Source of the DNA: Branchiostoma floridae | Taxonomy: Eukaryota > Chordata > Leptocardii > Amphioxiformes > Branchiostomatidae | Assembly: GCF_000003815.2 (NCBI RefSeq) | Contig: NC_049996.1 | Coordinates: 12,806,440 to 12,870,439, forward strand | DNA: 64,000 bases | Reading direction: 5' to 3' | Part shown: one piece after another, positions 63,450 through 64,000 of the stretch | Layout of the letters: each line of letters begins with the position of its first letter | How positions within the stretch are numbered: the stretch's first letter is position 1 | Translations under genes and position numbers: made by a program | Notes under the pieces: model-generated | Databases searched by the model: none | What the model saw: only the letters and a program-made list of their open reading frames with translations | Told to the model about the DNA's origin: nothing

Positions 63450-63600
63450 GTGAGTTCAGACCCATCTTATGATTATTATGATATTGAACTAAGAATTATA
63501 CACTGTGAGCAAACTACATGATAACCTTTATGAAGGTTAAACATCCAAATAGGTGTCAAAAAGACATTTCAATCCCTATAACCAAATGATATAAAGTCAA

Positions 63601-63701
63601 TTACTTCCAGCCTTTTTGAGTGACATCCATCACTCTTCTTCCTTCTTGTGATATTGGAAAGAGTGAATCAGATGGATGTCACTCAAAATGTTTGGAAGTA
63701 A
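63601..63701. repeat. Imperfect hairpin, about 31-bp arms
   Basis: Arms 63601-63631 and 63671-63701 share the perfect core ttttgagtgacatccatc with a few mismatches outside it; loop 39 bases. A single related arm (caagtgacattcatcactcttc) lies at 48545-48566, so this is probably a snap-back dispersed repeat. Confidence 0.7.
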
Positions 63702-64000
63702 GTTGTAGAGATTGATTTGTCTTTTATCACATAAAGCAATCAAGCACAAAGCTTTTAGATATAGCATTTCCAATTGTGCTTTGGGAACAATGATGAATGA
63801 CATCTTTGGTTTCATCATTTCGCAATTCTGTTTAGTAGTATCATCAATCCTTTGTCATTTGGTACAGTACAATGTGTAGTGTACTATGTATAATCTTGTA
63901 CAAAGCTTTTAGGGAGGGCTTTAAGCTCAGATCTTTTCCCCGGCACTGTGAGTGTGTTATCATTTATGATAATGTTAACTTTCATATCCTATCTGTACTG

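Larger units (their letters stand above)
58601..62305 (-). mobile_element. Non-autonomous LTR retrotransposon, recent insertion
   Basis: 3,705-bp element in intron 70, inserted antisense to the receptor. Two 190-bp LTRs (58601-58790, 62116-62305) read identically, start TGTTA and end TAACA. The 5-bp sequence tttgc flanks both ends (58596-58600, 62306-62310) as the target duplication. A primer-binding site and a polypurine tract are in place. The one long frame encodes Gag, zinc knuckle, protease-like segment and coiled coil. No reverse transcriptase, RNase H or integrase is found in the 1.1 kb after it, so movement would need enzymes from a partner element. Confidence 0.92.

Noticed and set aside
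60321-61931. Plus-strand ORFs opposite the Gag-like frame
   Set aside because: Antisense shadows of the 702-residue frame; low complexity and no recognisable domain.
1-64000. CRISPR array, bacterial operon, tRNA or rRNA genes
   Set aside because: No regularly spaced repeats, ribosome-binding context or conserved RNA sequence was seen; the window is plainly eukaryotic.

Overview
The window looks like nuclear DNA of an amphioxus (Branchiostoma) or a close relative. The evidence is short exons with GT-AG introns, a dense load of small transposons and SINE-like repeats, very frequent acatgta-type words, two runs of N, and a receptor gene with chordate-type architecture. The species call is inference.

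One giant plus-strand gene spans the window. I can trace 72 exons (1831-63449, about 10.9 kb of coding sequence, roughly 3,650 codons), nearly all with clean splice sites and compatible phases. They encode, in order: 7 LDL-receptor class A (LA) repeats; 2 EGF modules; a YWTD propeller; EGF; propeller; EGF; 8 LA repeats; 2 EGF; then four propellers, each followed by an EGF module; 10 LA repeats; 2 EGF; a seventh propeller; EGF; and the first 4 LA repeats of a fourth cluster. The 7-8-10 spacing of LA clusters is that of LRP2 (megalin); LRP1 and LRP1B start with a cluster of two. The signal-peptide exon is not identified, and the rest of cluster IV, the eighth propeller, the membrane segment and the cytoplasmic tail lie beyond the window. 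Family knowledge makes the product a type I endocytic receptor for calcium-dependent uptake of many ligands.

Layout: 1-1830, no recognised exon. 1831-17967, LA cluster I, propellers 1-2, LA cluster II and an EGF pair. 17968-27632, a 9.7-kb intron holding three tandem, intronless, minus-strand genes for leucine-rich-repeat (LRR) membrane proteins; the middle copy is frameshifted before its membrane anchor. 27633-45608, propellers 3-6, with a 5'-truncated LINE at 29850-31590 and a LINE tail at 37680-38205. 45609-53791, LA cluster III and an EGF pair. 54259-63449, propeller 7 and the start of cluster IV, interrupted by a 3.7-kb LTR retrotransposon (58601-62305).

The LTR element is the most striking non-host feature. 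It has identical 190-bp LTRs, a 5-bp target duplication, a primer-binding site matching initiator tRNA-Met, and one ORF encoding Gag, a zinc knuckle, an aspartic-protease-like segment and a coiled coil, with no reverse transcriptase or integrase. Other repeats include a Harbinger-like MITE, mariner-like MITEs, a long-TIR element spanning an assembly gap, two SINE-like families, a 43-bp minisatellite in two introns in opposite orientation, and a perfect 30-bp hairpin. Two receptor exons (7659-7883 and 57288-57400) carry frame disruptions that look more like sequence errors than gene death.
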